Positions 1 through 8,586 of a stretch of 64,000 bases of DNA are shown here, piece by piece. The translations under genes were made by a program, and so were the position numbers. The stretch is from Thioploca ingrica (GTDB taxonomy: Bacteria; Pseudomonadota; Gammaproteobacteria; Beggiatoales; Beggiatoaceae). The DNA lies in assembly GCA_000828835.1 (NCBI GenBank), contig AP014633.1, positions 4,278,001 to 4,342,000 of the forward strand, read 5' to 3'. Each line of letters begins with the position of its first letter. The first letter of the stretch is position 1. Under the pieces are notes generated by a model. The model did no database searches and had not been told where the DNA came from. It was given only the letters and a program-made list of their open reading frames with translations.

Positions 1-1
1 A

Positions 2-1201
2 ACTTCCTGTGGCTCTAAGATGTTAGACAATTTTATTGCTCCTTACAATGCGACCGTCGTAGAAAAATGTCAAGCGGCTGGTTTAGTCATGTTGGGTAAA
101 ACCAATATGGATGAATTTGCTATGGGTTCTTCTAATGAAACCAGCTATTATGGCCCCGTAAAAAATCCTTGGGATTTACAAGCCGTACCCGGCGGTTCAT
201 CGGGAGGGTCTGCCGCTGCAGTGGCTGCCCGCCTAGCACCGATTGCCACCGGTACCGATACGGGCGGGTCGATTCGGCAACCCGCTGCTTTGTGTGGGTT
301 AACTGGCCTAAAACCCACTTATAGCCTAGTATCACGTTACGGTATGATTGCCTTTGCTTCAAGTCTTGATCAAGGTGGGCCAATTGGATTGACTGCTCAA
401 GACGTCGCTTTATTATTAAATGTGCTAGCGGATTTTGATCCCCGTGATTCGACTTCGCTGGCTCATCCATCCGAAGATTATCAGAGCCATTTAAATGACA
501 GTATTGCCGGTATAAAAATTGGGTTACCTCAAGAATATTTTGGTGAAGGTTTATCAAGCGATATTGGCCAAGTATTAGACGTTGCCATCAAAGAACTCGA
601 ACAAGCTGGCGCCACTTTCCATGATATCCATTTACCGAATACCGCCTTAGCCGTTCCCGCTTATTATATCATTGCGCCAGCAGAATGTTCTTCTAATTTA
701 TCCCGTTTTGATGGAGTACGGTTTGGTTACCGTTGTCAAGATCCAACGGATATTATTGATTTATATAAACGTTCTCGAGGCGAAGGTTTTGGTGCGGAAG
801 TGAAACGTCGAATTATAATAGGAACTTATGCGTTATCGGCCGGTTATTATGATGCCTATTATCTTCAAGCCCAGAAAATTCGTCGATTAATTAGTCAGGA
901 TTTTGCCGCTGCTTTTAAAGAAGTGGATATTATTTTAGGACCAACTTCACCGACCACGGCTTTTAATTTAGGTGAAAAAACCGATGATCCTGTTAAGATG
1001 TATTTATCTGATATTTATACAATTCCAGTTAATTTAGCGGGGCTACCAGCTTTATCGATACCGGTCGGTTTTGTCAAGCAACGTCCTGTGGGCATGCAAT
1101 TAATCGGTAATTATTTACGCGAAGCGCAATTGTTAAATATTGCTCATCAGTATCAACAACGCACCGCTTGGCATAGACAAATACCACCCCAATTTGCTTA
1201 A
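2..1201 (+). CDS. gatA: Asp-tRNA(Asn)/Glu-tRNA(Gln) amidotransferase subunit A, 5' end cut by the window
   Basis: GatA is the glutaminase subunit of the GatCAB complex, which releases ammonia from glutamine and passes it to GatB to amidate mischarged Glu-tRNA(Gln) or Asp-tRNA(Asn). The reading frame is already open at base 2 and reads TSCGSK before the first internal ATG at 20, so the true start and the catalytic lysine lie left of the window. The amidase signature is plain: the [13 protein letters not shown] loop with the cis-serine, followed by [12 protein letters not shown] with the nucleophilic serine. About 400 of the usual 480-490 residues are present. gatB follows on the same strand after about 400 bp holding an opposite-strand small gene, so the two may not share one short transcript. 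Confidence 0.97.
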   Translation, partial: TSCGSKMLDNFIAPYNATVVEKCQAAGLVMLGKTNMDEFAMGSSNETSYYGPVKNPWDLQAVPGGSSGGSAAAVAARLAPIATGTDTGGSIRQPAALCGLTGLKPTYSLVSRYGMIAFASSLDQGGPIGLTAQDVALLLNVLADFDPRDSTSLAHPSEDYQSHLNDSIAGIKIGLPQEYFGEGLSSDIGQVLDVAIKELEQAGATFHDIHLPNTALAVPAYYIIAPAECSSNLSRFDGVRFGYRCQDPTDIIDLYKRSRGEGFGAEVKRRIIIGTYALSAGYYDAYYLQAQKIRRLISQDFAAAFKEVDIILGPTSPTTAFNLGEKTDDPVKMYLSDIYTIPVNLAGLPALSIPVGFVKQRPVGMQLIGNYLREAQLLNIAHQYQQRTAWHRQIPPQFA

Positions 1202-1235
1202 CAATGATTGAGTGGTTGGTTGATGAAACCTAACT

Positions 1236-1276
1236 AAAAAACCCTCCCTTCCTAAAAAACTCAGGAAAGCGGAGGG
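1236..1276 (-). terminator. Rho-independent terminator for the minus-strand small gene
   Basis: Read on the minus strand this is CCCTCC-GC-TTTCCT, a short T-rich loop, AGGAA-G-GGAGGG, then six T. The GC-rich stem with U-tract is a classic intrinsic terminator. On the plus strand the stem is not followed by T, so it serves minus-strand transcription. It lies about 45 bp past the stop of the 46-codon gene, which supports that gene being a real transcription unit. Confidence 0.8.
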
Positions 1277-1318
1277 AATAGCTAATCAAAGGTAAAGAAA
1301 TCAAATTCAATGAGTATC

Positions 1319-1459
1319 TTAGTGATTCACACTGGCTAGAGTTAAATACTTAACAGTGGATATCAGCGCTTGATACAAACCGTAGCTAAACAAACTTAAA
1401 AGCGCACTGTAATTCACTATCATAATCAAATAAGGAAGGTTTTCTATTAACGTTCTCAT
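1319..1459 (-). CDS. 46-residue small membrane peptide under a Pho-box-like promoter
   Basis: This short open frame starts at ATG (complement of 1457-1459) with a good ribosome site, AGAGGA seven bases upstream, and ends at TAA, giving 46 residues. It begins MRTLIENLPYLIMIVNYSAL and continues hydrophobic (LLSLFSYGLYQALISTV), with only a few charged residues near the ends, so one or two membrane-spanning or amphipathic helices are likely. I recognise no family. A PhoB-type promoter lies just upstream and a strong terminator just downstream, making a complete monocistronic unit antisense in orientation to gatA and gatB. The function is unknown; regulation suggests a role under phosphate limitation. 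Conservation has not been tested. Confidence 0.6.
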   Translation of the reverse strand: MRTLIENLPYLIMIVNYSALLSLFSYGLYQALISTVKYLTLASVNH

Positions 1460-1492
1460 AAATAATTCCTCTAATAAATGTCAAGTTCGATT

Positions 1493-1526
1493 ATGATAGT
1501 GTGTTATGATGACAAATGTATGACAA
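1493..1526 (-). promoter_or_regulatory. Pho-box-like PhoB site with -10 element
   Basis: On the minus strand two direct heptamers TTGTCAT are separated by four bases (TTGTCAT-ACAT-TTGTCAT, complement of 1509-1526). Ten bases later comes TATCAT (1493-1498), a good -10. The 7-4-7 direct repeat, replacing a -35 box and followed at ten bases by the -10, is the known arrangement of E. coli Pho-regulon promoters such as phoA. It points at the 46-codon gene. The match is seen in the sequence; control by PhoB is inferred. Confidence 0.65.
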
Positions 1527-1604
1527 TTCTTAATTAAGTACTCATTTTTAAATTTTCGTGACCCATTCAGTAATAATTAATCAGTTAAATTAAGAGGAAT
1601 TTAT

Positions 1605-3038
1605 ATGGCATGGGAAGTGGTGATTGGCTTAGAAGTTCATGCGCAGTTAGCTACCAAAAGTAAAATTTTCTCTGGTGCGGCAACTGCTTATGGTGCGCCT
1701 CCCAATACTCAAGCCTGTGCAGTTGATTTAGGATTACCCGGTGTATTACCGGTCTTAAACGCAGCCGCTGTCAGAATGGCGTGTAAATTTGGGTTAGCTG
1801 TTGGCGCAACCGTCGCAACCCGTTCCGTATTTGCCAGAAAAAATTATTTTTATCCTGATTTACCGAAAGGATATCAAATTAGTCAATATGAATTGCCAAT
1901 TGTTCAAACCGGGCAATTAAAAATTGAAGTCGATGGGATAGAAAAAATCATTGGCATCACTCGCGCTCATTTAGAAGAAGATGCCGGTAAATCGTTACAT
2001 GAAGATTTTCATGGCTTAAGCGGCATTGATCTCAATCGTGCCGGAACTCCTTTATTAGAAATTGTTTCTGAACCCGATATGCGTTCGCCTAAAGAAGCCA
2101 TTGCTTACATGAAAAAGCTGCATTCTTTAGTTCGTTATTTAGAAATCTGTGACGGCAACATGCAAGAAGGTTCCTTTCGCTGTGATGCCAATATATCCGT
2201 TCGCCCGTTGGGACAAAAAGAACTCGGTACGCGTACCGAATTGAAAAATTTAAATTCATTTCGCTTTGTGGAACGCGCCTTGAACATCGAAATTGAGCGC
2301 CAAATTGAACTCATAGAAAGTGGTGGTACCGTTAAGCAAGAAACTCGCTTATACGATGCCGATAAAAACGAAACCCGTTCGATGCGCGCTAAAGAAGAAG
2401 CCAATGATTACCGCTATTTTCCCGATCCAGATCTCTTGCCATTGACCATAGAACCCAGCTTTCTAGAGCAAATCCGCACCGAATTACCTGAATTACCCGA
2501 TCAGAAAAAACAACGGTTTATGCAGGAATATAGCTTATCTCTCTATGATGCCAGCGTGTTAACCACCAGTCGTGAACTCGCTCATTATTTTGAAGAAACG
2601 GTGAAATTGTCAGGCAGTGAAGCCAAATTATGTGCTAACTGGATTATGGGTGATTTAGCGGCGTTTTTAAATAAAAGTAATTTAGAAATTGAAGAATCCC
2701 CTGTCAGTGCTAAACAATTAGCCGGCTTATTACGTCGGATCAGTGATAACACGATTTCGGGGAAAATAGCTAAACCGCTGTTTGAAGCCATCTGGAATGG
2801 TGAAGGTGAGGCTGACACGCTCATAGAAAAACGGGGTTTAACCCAAGTAACCGATAGCGAAGCGATTGAAAAAATAGTTACTGAAGTTATTGCGCAAAAT
2901 CCAGAACAATTACAAGCATACCGTAGCGGCAAGGAAAAATTATTTAGCTTTTTCGTGGGACAAGTCATGAAAGCCTCCAAAGGCAAAGCGAATCCAGCAC
3001 AAGTCAATGAGTTACTGAAAAAGCGACTCGCTCCATAA
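1605..3038 (+). CDS. gatB: Asp-tRNA(Asn)/Glu-tRNA(Gln) amidotransferase subunit B
   Basis: GatB carries the tRNA-binding and kinase/transamidase site of GatCAB: it phosphorylates the side chain of mischarged Glu or Asp on tRNA and transfers ammonia delivered from GatA. The 477-residue product has full family length. It opens with [13 protein letters not shown], includes [10 protein letters not shown] and the [19 protein letters not shown] signature near residues 82-100, and ends with the helical GatB/YqeY tail ([20 protein letters not shown]). An AAGAGGAA ribosome site precedes the ATG. gatA lies upstream on the same strand. No oddities. Confidence 0.98.
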   Translation: MAWEVVIGLEVHAQLATKSKIFSGAATAYGAPPNTQACAVDLGLPGVLPVLNAAAVRMACKFGLAVGATVATRSVFARKNYFYPDLPKGYQISQYELPIVQTGQLKIEVDGIEKIIGITRAHLEEDAGKSLHEDFHGLSGIDLNRAGTPLLEIVSEPDMRSPKEAIAYMKKLHSLVRYLEICDGNMQEGSFRCDANISVRPLGQKELGTRTELKNLNSFRFVERALNIEIERQIELIESGGTVKQETRLYDADKNETRSMRAKEEANDYRYFPDPDLLPLTIEPSFLEQIRTELPELPDQKKQRFMQEYSLSLYDASVLTTSRELAHYFEETVKLSGSEAKLCANWIMGDLAAFLNKSNLEIEESPVSAKQLAGLLRRISDNTISGKIAKPLFEAIWNGEGEADTLIEKRGLTQVTDSEAIEKIVTEVIAQNPEQLQAYRSGKEKLFSFFVGQVMKASKGKANPAQVNELLKKRLAP

Positions 3039-3099
3039 ATCTCTTGGCAACTATTACCCCAATCTAACTAGCCATTTTATTAAAAAATAACAACTTATC

Positions 3100-3678
3100 A
3101 TGTCAACCGTGGTCGTCGTAAAAAAACAAGGAATAGTCTGTATCGCCGCCGATACTATGACTTCTTTTGGCAGCAATAAACAATTGGCTACTTATGATGC
3201 GTATCCAACTAAAATAGTAAACTTGGGTAACTCCGCTTACCTGGGTTTAGTCGGCAGTGCGGCACATAATTTGGTTATCGAAAGCATTTTTGCGCGGAAA
3301 AAGCAAATACCGCAGTTTGAAAACCGCTTAGAAATATTTGAATTTTTTAGAAAACTGCATCCCCGATTAAAAAAAGAATATTTTCTTAACCCGCAAGAAG
3401 ATGAAGAAGATCCTTATGAATCGAGTCAAATCGATATGTTTATCGCCAATCGTTATGGCATTTTTGGCATTTTTAGCTTGCGGGAAGTATTTGAATACCT
3501 TAAATTTTGGGCCATTGGTTCTGGCAGTGAATATGCGCTAGGAGCGATGTATGCCGTTTATGATCAATTTGATTCAGCCGAAGCTATCGCGCGCATGGGC
3601 GTAGCCGCTGGGATTGAATTTGATGATAGTTCCGGTGCGCCAATGACTGCTTATTGTGTGGAATTGCTTGAGAAATAA
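3100..3678 (+). CDS. Proteasome beta/HslV-like Ntn hydrolase, stand-alone
   Basis: The 192-residue product begins MSTVVVVKK and has AADTMTSFG (Asp18) and PTKIVNLG (Lys38) where HslV and proteasome beta subunits carry the catalytic Asp17 and Lys33, followed by a glycine-rich LGLVGSAA strand. This matches the N-terminal-nucleophile peptidase fold. After removal of Met the first residue would be Ser rather than the usual Thr, with Thr next. There is no HslU-type ATPase beside it, so it is not an ordinary hslVU locus. It may belong to the stand-alone bacterial proteasome homologues (BPH/Anbu-like). A weak acidic insert (NPQEDEEDPYE) sits near residues 106-116. The gene follows gatB by 61 bp and could be co-transcribed. 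The substrate is unknown. Confidence 0.75.
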   Translation: MSTVVVVKKQGIVCIAADTMTSFGSNKQLATYDAYPTKIVNLGNSAYLGLVGSAAHNLVIESIFARKKQIPQFENRLEIFEFFRKLHPRLKKEYFLNPQEDEEDPYESSQIDMFIANRYGIFGIFSLREVFEYLKFWAIGSGSEYALGAMYAVYDQFDSAEAIARMGVAAGIEFDDSSGAPMTAYCVELLEK

Positions 3679-3709
3679 TGATAATCCTGTGTAGATCGGT
3701 AGTCTGGTA

Positions 3710-3741
3710 GGGTGGACAACGTGATTTACCGTTGCCCACCC
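3710..3741. repeat. Palindromic repeat, 12-bp arms
   Basis: GGGTGGACAACG and CGTTGCCCACCC form an inverted repeat with one mismatch around an 8-base loop. It has no T-run on either side, so it looks like one of the small palindromic units scattered in the gaps of this window rather than a terminator. Confidence 0.6.
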
Positions 3742-3755
3742 AATCCCATCAGCAA

Positions 3756-3852
3756 GCGTAGGAGGGGTAGAACGCATCAGCGCGAAATCCATCAAATTAA
3801 GTACCTTGATTTCTTGGATATTGGGTTTCGCTTGGCTCTACCCAACCTACGC
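3756..3852. repeat. Dispersed palindromic repeat with GCGTAGG...CCTACGC ends
   Basis: The ends GCGTAGGAGGGGTAGA (3756-3771) and TCTACCCAACCTACGC (3837-3852) are inverted copies with 14 of 16 positions matching. The inner part carries GGGTTTCGCTTGGCTCTACCC. A related unit with GTAGGTTGGGCTGA arms lies at 61192-61279, and shorter relatives at 27119 and 40101. It sits between convergent genes and has no coding capacity. Confidence 0.65.
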
Positions 3853-3855
3853 ACT

Positions 3856-5463
3856 TCATACAGGTAAATCACAAGCATACTTTATCAAACTTAATACCTC
3901 TGGTTTTAGCACTGACTGTTGCAAGGTTGCTGAACAAGTGAGTACTGGACCTTCGATTAATTGTGGTGATAAATAGCGGGTAACTGCTGTCACTTCCAGA
4001 AAGGGAATTGTTAAGGTACCGGTATCGGGCGTGAATATAGCGTGACAGGGATCGGAAGTCGCCGTTGTCTGGATGAAAGTTAATTCCTTCACTTCAAAGT
4101 CGGAAAAACCAAACGGCATTTCCAAGAGAGCCGAATATAAACCGATCAGGTTAACAGCTTTACCATCTATTCTAGTGAAAAAAGGCATTTCTACAGCAGG
4201 TAAGTAGGCTTGATCAGTTTGATTGGAATAAATAGCCGGTTCACAGGCAACAGATACACTTTCAACTGCTACCTTAAAAGCATATTTTATTGACCAACCT
4301 TGACTATCGGTCACACGTAAAGTAACTTCTTCACTCCCTCCCGCTACCAAAGTCAGCTTGAGTTGGGGTAATTGACTCTGATCGAACTCAACGACAGTAT
4401 AATTCCCTAAAATGGCATAGGTTAAATTGTCTCCATCCTCTGAATCTTCAAAATAATCGGCTAGATTGAGGGTAAAGGTATCGCCTATTTTACCGCTAAG
4501 TGGATTAATATCGGCTTCTACTAACGGTTGGGTATTATTAGTTAGAATACTGCCCCATGAACCGACAACAATACACCCATGATTTAGGCAATTGATACCC
4601 GAAAGCCAATTGTTTGCGCCAGTAGATTGTAAAGTCCAGTTAATTCCTTTATCGGTACTGGTCAACACCGTACCAGAATTTCCAACCGCAACACAGAAAG
4701 TCTCGGTCGGGCAGCTGATACCAGAAAGCTGATTGGTTGTACCGGAAGATTGTAGAGTCCAGTTAATCCCTTTATCGGTACTAGTCCACACCGTACCCTT
4801 GTATCCAACCGCAACACAGAGATTTTCGGTTGGGCAACTAATGCTATTGCTGTAAAGTGAATTGTTCGTACCAGCAGATTGTTGAGTCCAGTTAATTCCT
4901 TTATCAGTACTGGTCAATATCGTACCAGGATATCCTATCGCAACACAGAGATTTTCGGTTGGGCAACTAATGCTATAAAGTGAATTGGTCGTGCCAGCAG
5001 ATTGTTGAGTCCAGTTAATTCCTTTATCGGTACTGGTCAATACCGTACCATCGTCTCCTACCGCAACACAGAGAGTCTCGGTGGGGCAACTGATGTTATA
5101 AAGCCTATTACTTGTACCTGAAGATCGTAGAGTCCAGCTAATCCCTCCATCAGTACTGGTCAACACCGTACCAGAATATCCTACCGCAACACAGAGAGTC
5201 TCGGTAGGACAACTAATGCTATAAAGTGAATTGTTCGTACCAGCAGATTGTTGAGTCCAGTTAATTCCTTTATCAGTACTGGTAAATACTGTCGGATAGT
5301 ATCCGACAGCAACACAAAAATTTTCTGTCGGACAGCTTACGCTCCGAAGCGTATTTTCCGGTAGTAGCGGATTACGCCAAGTCCATTTAGCAGCGATGAC
5401 TGGGTAAGAGAAAAATAAACTGATTAAAACGAGAAATTTTAGAAGAAATTTTAATGCGTTCAT
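3856..5463 (-). CDS. Secreted Ycf48/BNR-type repeat protein with cadherin-like domain
   Basis: The 535-residue product has a Sec signal peptide (hydrophobic LLKFLVLISLFFSYPVIAA, cleavage near residue 25). Residues about 30-330 hold roughly seven or eight copies of a 39-40 residue unit of the form SISCPTExxCVAVG-xxGTVLTSTDKGINW, each with a Cys pair, as in Ycf48/BNR beta-propeller proteins. A region resembling a cadherin/dystroglycan-like Ig fold follows (residues about 340-415, including LNLADYF and DSQGW), then an unassigned C-terminal domain. Several repeat copies are nearly identical at DNA level (about 4600-5330), so the array has recently expanded or converted. The likely location is periplasmic or extracellular, as a binding scaffold; the ligand is unknown. 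Confidence 0.8.
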   Translation of the reverse strand: MNALKFLLKFLVLISLFFSYPVIAAKWTWRNPLLPENTLRSVSCPTENFCVAVGYYPTVFTSTDKGINWTQQSAGTNNSLYSISCPTETLCVAVGYSGTVLTSTDGGISWTLRSSGTSNRLYNISCPTETLCVAVGDDGTVLTSTDKGINWTQQSAGTTNSLYSISCPTENLCVAIGYPGTILTSTDKGINWTQQSAGTNNSLYSNSISCPTENLCVAVGYKGTVWTSTDKGINWTLQSSGTTNQLSGISCPTETFCVAVGNSGTVLTSTDKGINWTLQSTGANNWLSGINCLNHGCIVVGSWGSILTNNTQPLVEADINPLSGKIGDTFTLNLADYFEDSEDGDNLTYAILGNYTVVEFDQSQLPQLKLTLVAGGSEEVTLRVTDSQGWSIKYAFKVAVESVSVACEPAIYSNQTDQAYLPAVEMPFFTRIDGKAVNLIGLYSALLEMPFGFSDFEVKELTFIQTTATSDPCHAIFTPDTGTLTIPFLEVTAVTRYLSPQLIEGPVLTCSATLQQSVLKPEVLSLIKYACDLPV

Positions 5464-5591
5464 TGGCCTACCTATACAGCTTCAAAATAATAATTCCTAA
5501 TCAATTGAGAAAATTATTTTTTCCACCTTATTACCACATCTTTATTCAAGCAGTTTGATACACACCTTTCTACAATTTCGATATTGTATAA

Positions 5592-5748
5592 AAAAGTGAC
5601 TTTATTGTCACTTTTAACTAGATTAAAGCCGGTTAAACCTAAATTATCCTAATAAAAAGTGACATCATCCTCACTTAATTTAACAAACTTGTTACTTTAA
5701 ATGACACTTATATATAAAAAAGTGACAATTTTGTCATTTAAAATGACA
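5592..5748. repeat. Cluster of AAGTGAC/GTCACTT motifs in a gene-free stretch
   Basis: The 327-bp gap between two minus-strand genes holds a perfect palindrome AAAAGTGAC-TTTATT-GTCACTTTT (5592-5615), then AAGTGAC (5657-5663), TCACTT (5671-5676), ATGACA (5701-5706), AGTGACA (5721-5727), TGTCATTT (5732-5739) and AAATGACA (5741-5748). Read leftwards, the first palindrome is followed by TTATAC and could terminate the minus-strand gene upstream. The clustering of TGACA in both orientations looks like an array of protein-binding sites, for a regulator or a transposase end. No coding sequence is seen in the gap. Confidence 0.55.
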
Positions 5749-5790
5749 CGATTGCTATTTTTAGCTGTAATAATTAGATTAAAAGTCAAG

Positions 5791-6261
5791 TTATTTTGGT
5801 TTAGTACTGCGTTCGCTTAATTCAAAACGCTTCTTTAAGTCGTCTAGAGCGGCATTAGCATCTGGATCATTCATCTGTGCTGCTTGTTTTAAAACACGAT
5901 AGAATACATGTGAAGCTGATAATATGTCAGAACCAGCCGCCATTATCGTATCTTCCAAAGCAGCTTGGAGTGGAACAAGTCTTTGTTGTAATTGTCGTAG
6001 TTGTTGATAAGCCGTCATGTCTTTTTTCATCTCGTCGTAATTGAAATAAGGTGGATGAAATTTGGATAATTGTCCGGCATATTCGAGTGATTTGACAGCA
6101 AATTGTTCATTAGCATCACCCATTCGTAGTAATTTTCGCCGTTGTGCCTTGGGTAAGGTGATTAACTGCGCTTCTAACAGTTGGCGGAGTTCGTCAATCA
6201 AGGTGAAAGCTTTTTGAATATCTGCTGGGGAGAATTCAATACTAATGAGATCAGACATCAT
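5791..6261 (-). CDS. Conserved-looking helical protein of unknown function
   Basis: This 156-residue product is soluble, predicted mostly helical and charged, with no signal peptide or membrane segment. Leucine-rich stretches (LIDELRQLLEAQLITLP, LRQLQQRLVPLQAALEDTI) suggest a helical bundle or coiled coil. I recognise no motif. A clear ribosome site (CAGGAGATA) sits just before two tandem ATG codons, so translation may begin at either. It is monocistronic in appearance, with the TGAC-rich gap downstream. Confidence 0.65.
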   Translation of the reverse strand: MMSDLISIEFSPADIQKAFTLIDELRQLLEAQLITLPKAQRRKLLRMGDANEQFAVKSLEYAGQLSKFHPPYFNYDEMKKDMTAYQQLRQLQQRLVPLQAALEDTIMAAGSDILSASHVFYRVLKQAAQMNDPDANAALDDLKKRFELSERSTKPK

Positions 6262-6526
6262 TATCTCCTGATTAAGTCATTGTTCGGATTGTTAACGAAT
6301 TATTATAATCTCGATGTTGGCATAAAGCGAAGTGAAATTTAATCACTTGTCTTACATCCAGCGTTTTGAACAACATTAAACGGATTATCAGGATGGACAG
6401 GAGAGGATATGGATTGGGTCTTAGAAGCGGTGGGTGCCAAGTAGATAGTAGAGTAGGTATTGCCTACCCTACGTTGCTAAAAAGTAGCTAAATAAAGGGG
6501 AGTTATAGTTAACACACCTAACTTGA
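6262..6526. other. Gap of 265 bp with short palindrome
   Basis: No gene is seen. It holds a GGATTATCAGGATGGACAGG segment resembling common dispersed repeats, and a small palindrome AGTAGGTATTGCCTACCCT near 6452-6470 of the same GTAGG/CCTAC family as other gaps here. Confidence 0.4.
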
Positions 6527-7321
6527 CTACTTCGCCTTTGCAGCTAACAGCGCTTTTAAGTGAGCAATTTCAGTTTCTGCAGTCTGGGCTCGTTGTTCTG
6601 CGGTCTTAGCTCGTTGCGTTTCCACTTCCAGTTGTTGTTCTACTGATTTAACACGTTGTTCTGCTACTTGAGCTTGTTGTTGTGCGATTTGAGCCCGTTG
6701 TTGTTCGGCTTCCTCCGGTAATAATAATAAATCACCGGCTAAAGTCGCCCACCGCAACCAAGTCGTCTCGACACCTTTATAAATGCCTTGCCAACGAACG
6801 AGGATTAAGCCTAATTGTTGACTGACAAACCTATCTGATTCTAGCGGGATAGCTTCATAACGGTTACCGCTGAGCCGAAATCCGGCCCAATCGTCGGGAT
6901 TAAAGGGATCAAACCAAAAGTATTCAGCCACTTTCAGTTGATTTTGATAAATCAGTTTCTTTTTGGTTTTATCTTCTTTAGCCGTACTTTCGGATAAGAG
7001 TTCAATGATGAGATCCGGTGTCTTGCCTTCTTCCCATACCACCCAGCTTTTTCGTTCACCGTGGGGTACGTCCAGGACCACAAATACATCTGGACCTTTA
7101 AAATCTTGCTGACGGATTTGCTTAAAGCTGTAGTAAACAAACATATTGCCACCAACATAGCCGCCTTGCGGATGTTGAATTAGCCACGGTTCCAGTGAAT
7201 AAACCAGTAAATCCATTTGTTTCTTATGTCGTTCAGTTTCCATCGGGACACCATCATCGCAAGGGAGGTTATCTTGGGTAGGGAGTGATAAATTGGATTC
7301 GACAATGAGATTATTTAACAT
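6527..7321 (-). CDS. Uma2-family PD-(D/E)XK endonuclease-like protein with C-terminal coiled coil
   Basis: The 264-residue product has the Uma2/DUF820 core: GPDVFVVLDVP near residue 77 (Asp78), then TPDLIIELLSEST (Glu107) and KLIYQNQLKVAEYFWFDP, matching the restriction-endonuclease-like fold of this family. Residues about 203-260 are a long Gln/Ala/Glu-rich heptad array (EQQRAQIAQQQAQVAEQR and onward), a coiled coil that varies in length among members. Uma2 proteins are abundant in cyanobacteria and filamentous sulfur bacteria; no in vivo role is firmly established. A DUF29 gene lies immediately upstream on the same strand, a frequent neighbour type. A second, frameshifted member lies at 46591-47353. 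Confidence 0.85.
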   Translation of the reverse strand: MLNNLIVESNLSLPTQDNLPCDDGVPMETERHKKQMDLLVYSLEPWLIQHPQGGYVGGNMFVYYSFKQIRQQDFKGPDVFVVLDVPHGERKSWVVWEEGKTPDLIIELLSESTAKEDKTKKKLIYQNQLKVAEYFWFDPFNPDDWAGFRLSGNRYEAIPLESDRFVSQQLGLILVRWQGIYKGVETTWLRWATLAGDLLLLPEEAEQQRAQIAQQQAQVAEQRVKSVEQQLEVETQRAKTAEQRAQTAETEIAHLKALLAAKAK

Positions 7322-7437
7322 CGTTTTGACTCCAGCATGAATACCAGTTAGGTATTTTATATTTTATACTGACTCTAAAGTCAATCATGACCGTTAGAGG
7401 CAGGTTACGATTTCATAACTCGCCATACGCTGCCTCG

Positions 7438-7899
7438 TTATTCAGGGTAAAACTTCTTATCTAAAAGCCGTTCAAGCGGATAGGGACAAGTTTGAGGAAA
7501 AGTCGATTCCAGTAAGTTAGTTTCTTCAACCGCGGACTCTATAGCATCAGGGTATGCTTCTATAACTGCATCATGTAGATAAGATTTTAGACTGGGCTTG
7601 TTTCTTAGCTGTCTTAAAATTTCATTACGTTGCTCAATGATAGATCGGCGCCAGCTTCTCCCATCAAACTCTTTCCATCGTTCACTTAACTGACCCAGTT
7701 GAAATTGCCATTTTAATAAGTGCGCAATTAATACGACCAGACGGCTAACTAATTCATCTCGGTCACGTCTGCCCATATCCTCTAACTCCTCAATGAGATG
7801 GTCAGTATCAATTTCGTTAAACCGACCTTCACGGAGCAAGGCGATATGGTGTTCAATCCATTGGTGAAAGTTTTGGTCATATTCGCGTTTTAAATCCAT
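7438..7899 (-). CDS. DUF29 family protein
   Basis: The 153-residue product matches the DUF29 pattern: N-terminal YDQNFHQWIEHHIALLREG, central DTDHLIEELEDMGRRDRDEL, a hydrophobic LVVLIAHLLKWQFQ helix, then SWRRSIIEQRNEILRQL. The family is small, helical, and of unknown function, often multicopy in cyanobacteria and Beggiatoa-like bacteria. It begins 15 bp after dcd on the same strand and is probably co-transcribed. The start is supported by an AGAGGT-like sequence upstream. Confidence 0.85.
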   Translation of the reverse strand: MDLKREYDQNFHQWIEHHIALLREGRFNEIDTDHLIEELEDMGRRDRDELVSRLVVLIAHLLKWQFQLGQLSERWKEFDGRSWRRSIIEQRNEILRQLRNKPSLKSYLHDAVIEAYPDAIESAVEETNLLESTFPQTCPYPLERLLDKKFYPE

Positions 7900-7914
7900 T
7901 GTGACCTCTTTTAT

Positions 7915-8481
7915 TTAAGCTTTAGGTAAAGTTACCCCGGTTTGTCCTTGATATTTTCCCTTGCGATCCTGGTAGGAAGTTTCACACAGTTCATCTGCGC
8001 CTAAAAATAAGAGTTGAGCAACGCCCTCATTGGCATAAATTTTAGCGGGTAGGGGCGTGGTGTTGGAGAATTCTAGCGTAATGTGTCCTTCCCATTCGGG
8101 TTCAATGACCGTGTTGCTGACCACGATACCCATTCTGGCGTAAGTACTTTTACCAGAGATAAGACCTAATACCTCGCGTGGGATCCGAAAGTATTCGACG
8201 GTGCGCGCGAGGGCAAAAGAGTTAGGCGGAATAATGCAAATGTCGGATACGATATCGACGAAGCTAGTCGCGTCAAAGTTTTTCGGATCCACGATAGTGG
8301 CGTTGATGTTAGTAAAGAGTTTAAATTCGTTCGCACAACGCACGTCATAACCGTAACTGGAAGTCCCGTAGGAAATGACCACCCCGCTGGTATTTCGACT
8401 CACTTGATAGGGTGTGAATGGTTCTATCATCCGAGCAGTTACTGCCATGTGTCGGATCCATTTATCTGATTTGATACTCAC
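7915..8481 (-). CDS. dcd: dCTP deaminase
   Basis: Dcd deaminates dCTP to dUTP, supplying dUMP for thymidylate synthesis. The 188-residue product has family length. KSTYAR at residues 111-116 and the catalytic glutamate in HITLEFSN (Glu137) are present, as are the N-terminal [12 protein letters not shown] and C-terminal [12 protein letters not shown] segments that form the trimeric active site and nucleotide-binding tail. It is followed at 15 bp by a DUF29 gene and preceded by apbC on the same strand. Confidence 0.97.
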   Translation of the reverse strand: MSIKSDKWIRHMAVTARMIEPFTPYQVSRNTSGVVISYGTSSYGYDVRCANEFKLFTNINATIVDPKNFDATSFVDIVSDICIIPPNSFALARTVEYFRIPREVLGLISGKSTYARMGIVVSNTVIEPEWEGHITLEFSNTTPLPAKIYANEGVAQLLFLGADELCETSYQDRKGKYQGQTGVTLPKA

Positions 8482-8586
8482 AAGTTGATAATTTTATGTT
8501 ATTTGGGCTGATGCTGTGGTTGGAGTTTTCTTAGCTGTCAGCGGTTGAGCAGCTAAAAAACCTCGGTTTGACCCATTCAGTATGGA

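Noticed and set aside
4600..5340. Direct DNA repeats that could suggest a CRISPR array
   Set aside because: The repeats are in frame, about 117-120 bp apart, and encode the Ycf48-like units; there are no short conserved repeats with unique spacers and no cas genes.
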